Assembly: GCA_937975725.1 (NCBI GenBank)
Contig: CALJUL010000117.1
Location: 1 to 7,867 of the forward strand
Reading direction: 5' to 3'
From: an uncultured Pseudoxanthomonas sp.
GTDB lineage: Bacteria; Pseudomonadota; Gammaproteobacteria; Xanthomonadales; Xanthomonadaceae
Length of the DNA: 7,867 nucleotides
A program made the position numbers and the translations under genes. Below, piece after piece: positions 6,274 through 7,867 of this stretch. The notes under the pieces are model-generated. The model saw nothing but the letters and a program-made list of their open reading frames with translations. It did no database searches and was not told the DNA's origin. The stretch's first letter is position 1. Every line of letters begins with the position of its first letter.

Positions 6274-6278
6274 TCCTC
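6274..6278 (-). promoter_or_regulatory. tolQ Shine-Dalgarno GAGGA
   Basis: GAGGA on the minus strand lies 7 nt upstream of the tolQ ATG. It is one of the clearest ribosome-binding sites in the window and supports the extended TolQ N terminus. Confidence 0.75.
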
Positions 6279-6303
6279 GATTCTCGGGTTCGTGTTGCGT
6301 GTG

Positions 6304-6756
6304 TCAGGCCGGCGCGGGGACTTCGATCCGGCGGAATGCCTGGTACAACGGCTCGGGCAGCGGAACGGGTCTGAACCCGGACGCGCTGAGCGAAGCCACC
6401 TTCACTTCGGCCGTCAGCAGCCGTTCGCCGTCGCGGACGATGGACTGCGCGAAGACCACGCTGGCCCGCCGGCACTGGCGGATCTCGGCGTGGACCTGCA
6501 ACAGGTCGTCCAGCCGCGCCGGACGCAGGAAATCCAGCGTCATGGCGCGCACGGCGAACACCAGGTCGTGGGTCTGGCGCAGTCGTTCCTGGGAATAGCC
6601 GCCGGCGCGCAGCCATTCGGTGCGCGCCCGCTCCAGGAAGGCGACGTATTGCGCGTGGTAGACCACGCCACCGGCGTCGGTATCTTCCCAGTAGACCCGT
6701 GTCGGAAAGATGAACGGCGCCATGCCGGCGTCGGGCGTCGGGGAAGGGGTGGTCAA
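6304..6756 (-). CDS. ybgC: Tol-Pal-associated acyl-CoA thioesterase YbgC
   Basis: YbgC is a small cytoplasmic hotdog-fold thioesterase that hydrolyses acyl-CoA; it is encoded at the head of most tol-pal clusters but is not needed for the motor. The signature VYWEDTDAGGVVYHAQYV is present, with the catalytic Asp (27) and His (34) counted from the TTG start, followed by FLERARTEWL. The start is uncertain. The ATG at 6723 gives 139 residues and best matches E. coli (134) but has no ribosome-binding site. The TTG at 6756, in frame 11 codons upstream, has GGAG 8 nt before it, and the intervening codons end mostly in G or C while those further upstream do not. I chose the TTG (150 residues). An ATG at 6834 would overlap ruvB and lacks support. 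Confidence 0.88.
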   Translation of the reverse strand: MTTPSPTPDAGMAPFIFPTRVYWEDTDAGGVVYHAQYVAFLERARTEWLRAGGYSQERLRQTHDLVFAVRAMTLDFLRPARLDDLLQVHAEIRQCRRASVVFAQSIVRDGERLLTAEVKVASLSASGFRPVPLPEPLYQAFRRIEVPAPA

Positions 6757-6764
6757 GGCGTGCG

Positions 6765-6768
6765 CTCC
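6765..6768 (-). promoter_or_regulatory. Candidate Shine-Dalgarno GGAG for a TTG start of ybgC
   Basis: GGAG on the minus strand is separated by 8 nt from an in-frame TTG (6754-6756). No comparable site precedes the ATG at 6723, where the upstream sequence is ACGCCCGACGCCGGC. It lies in the 52-bp gap after ruvB, which otherwise shows no recognisable promoter. Confidence 0.5.
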
Positions 6769-6808
6769 GGCAGGAATACGTGCATACCAAAAGGAAACCG
6801 GTGCGCGC

Positions 6809-7846
6809 TCAGAACAGGTCGCCGGCGGCTTCACCCGGCTCGGGCACCCGGCCTTTCGGCGTCAGCCCCAGGTGCAGGTACGCCTTGCGGGTGGCCATGC
6901 GGCCGCGCGCGGTGCGGATCAGGAAGCCCTGCTGGATCAGATAGGGTTCGATCACGTCCTCCAGGGTCCCGCGCTCCTCGCTCAGGGCGGCCGCCAGCGA
7001 TTCCACGCCCACCGGGCCGCCGTCGAAGCTGTCGACGATGGTCCGCAGCATGCGGCGGTCGAGTTCGTCGAAGCCTTCCGGGTCCACCTTCAGCATCTGC
7101 ATCGCCGCACGCGCCACGTCCACGTCGATGTGGCCGCTCGCCTTCACCTGCGCATAGTCGCGCACGCGCCGCAGCAGCCGGTTGGCGATGCGCGGGGTGC
7201 CGCGCGCGCGGCGGGCGACTTCGCCCGCGCCTTCCGGCTCGCAGTCCATGCCCAGGATGCGCGCCGAGCGCTGCACGATGCGGGTCAGCTCGTCCGGCGT
7301 GTAGAACTCCAGCCGCTGCACGATGCCGAAGCGGTCGCGCAGCGGCGCGGTCAGCAGGCCGGCGCGGGTGGTGGCGCCGATCAGGGTGAACGGCGGCAGG
7401 TCCAGCTTGATCGAGCGCGCGGCCGGGCCCTCGCCGATCATGATGTCGATCTGGAAGTCCTCCATCGCCGGGTACAGCACTTCCTCGACCACCGGCGACA
7501 GGCGGTGAATCTCGTCGACGAACAGCACGTCGTGCGGCTGCAGATTGGTCAGCAGCGCGGCCAGGTCGCCGGCCTTCTCGATCACCGGGCCGGAGGTGAC
7601 CCGCAGGTTGACCCCCAGCTCGTTGGCGATGACGTGGCTCAGCGTGGTCTTGCCCAACCCCGGCGGGCCGAAGATCAGCACGTGGTCCAGCGCCTCGCCC
7701 CGCCCCTTCGCCGCCTGGATGTAGATGTCCAGTTGCTCGCGGACCGGCTTCTGGCCCAGGTATTCGTCCAGCCGCCGCGGACGGATGCTGGCCTCGATGG
7801 CCTCGTCCTCGCGGGTGGCGGTGGGGGTGATGAGGCGTTCGGTCAT
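6809..7846 (-). CDS. ruvB: Holliday junction branch migration helicase RuvB
   Basis: RuvB is the hexameric AAA+ ATPase that, with RuvA, drives branch migration of Holliday junctions in recombination and repair. The 345-residue protein has the RuvB N-terminal signature IRPRRLDEYLGQ (21-32), Walker A GPPGLGKT (60-67), Walker B VDEIHR (110-115), sensor 1 GATT (157-160), the arginine finger region APLRDRFG (Arg170), sensor 2 RGTPRIANR (215-223) and a C-terminal winged-helix DNA-binding domain with IRTARGR (310-316). Length is normal and both ends are in the window. The only plausible start is the ATG at 7846, yet it is directly preceded by GGCCCCT repeats with no Shine-Dalgarno. ybgC follows 52 bp after the stop. 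The usual partner ruvA, if adjacent, would lie beyond 7867. Confidence 0.97.
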   Translation of the reverse strand: MTERLITPTATREDEAIEASIRPRRLDEYLGQKPVREQLDIYIQAAKGRGEALDHVLIFGPPGLGKTTLSHVIANELGVNLRVTSGPVIEKAGDLAALLTNLQPHDVLFVDEIHRLSPVVEEVLYPAMEDFQIDIMIGEGPAARSIKLDLPPFTLIGATTRAGLLTAPLRDRFGIVQRLEFYTPDELTRIVQRSARILGMDCEPEGAGEVARRARGTPRIANRLLRRVRDYAQVKASGHIDVDVARAAMQMLKVDPEGFDELDRRMLRTIVDSFDGGPVGVESLAAALSEERGTLEDVIEPYLIQQGFLIRTARGRMATRKAYLHLGLTPKGRVPEPGEAAGDLF

Positions 7847-7867
7847 AGGGGCCAGGGGCCAGGGGCC
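7847..7867. repeat. Three perfect tandem copies of AGGGGCC at the window edge
   Basis: AGGGGCC occurs at 7847-7853, 7854-7860 and 7861-7867 with no mismatch, and the array may continue past the window. Read on the minus strand it is GGCCCCT repeated up to the ruvB ATG, so it occupies the position where a ribosome-binding site would normally be. Short heptamer arrays of this sort appear, from memory, between genes in Xanthomonadaceae. Confidence 0.85.

Noticed and set aside
3842..6374. Long plus-strand open frames antisense to tolA, tolR and tolQ
   Set aside because: Low-complexity translations, no domains, complete overlap with well-supported minus-strand genes.
1..7867. A novel defence, mobile or biosynthetic system
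   Set aside because: Every sizeable coding region is explained by ruvB, the Tol-Pal cluster or queE. No CRISPR array, tRNA, rRNA, integrase, transposase or unusual gene cassette was seen.

Overview
The window is a high-GC proteobacterial chromosomal segment. By gene order, protein style and intergenic repeats it most likely comes from a Xanthomonadaceae-type gammaproteobacterium (Lysobacter, Pseudoxanthomonas, Luteimonas or Stenotrophomonas relatives). The genus is an inference from remembered family resemblance, not from a search. All eight recognised genes lie on the minus strand and are read from high to low coordinates.

Layout in transcription order: a 7-bp tandem repeat touching the window edge (7847-7867); ruvB (Holliday junction helicase); ybgC (acyl-CoA thioesterase); tolQ, tolR and tolA (inner-membrane motor); a 101-bp gap with a short direct repeat; tolB; a 66-bp gap; pal; cpoB/ybgF; queE (queuosine pathway radical SAM enzyme); then about 413 bp with no credible gene, holding two near-perfect hairpin repeats of the kind scattered between genes in this lineage.

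The core is a complete Tol-Pal cell-envelope cluster. TolQ and TolR form the proton-driven stator. TolA spans the periplasm. TolB passes force to the peptidoglycan-anchored lipoprotein Pal. CpoB binds TolA and links the machine to peptidoglycan synthesis during division. YbgC is the usual cytoplasmic passenger. ruvB and queE are common flanking genes in this lineage and have no mechanistic tie to Tol. tolR and tolA overlap by 11 bp and the tolQ-tolR and pal-cpoB gaps are 12-14 bp, so these pairs are probably translationally coupled. The larger gaps before tolB and before pal are the places where extra promoters could sit.

I found no previously undescribed system. The points most worth a second look are: two back-to-back perfect inverted repeats inside the start of queE, one sharing its core with the downstream intergenic hairpin; a GGCCCCT triplet repeat where the ruvB ribosome-binding site should be; a likely TTG start for ybgC; an N-terminal extension on TolQ; and four extra cysteines in Pal.
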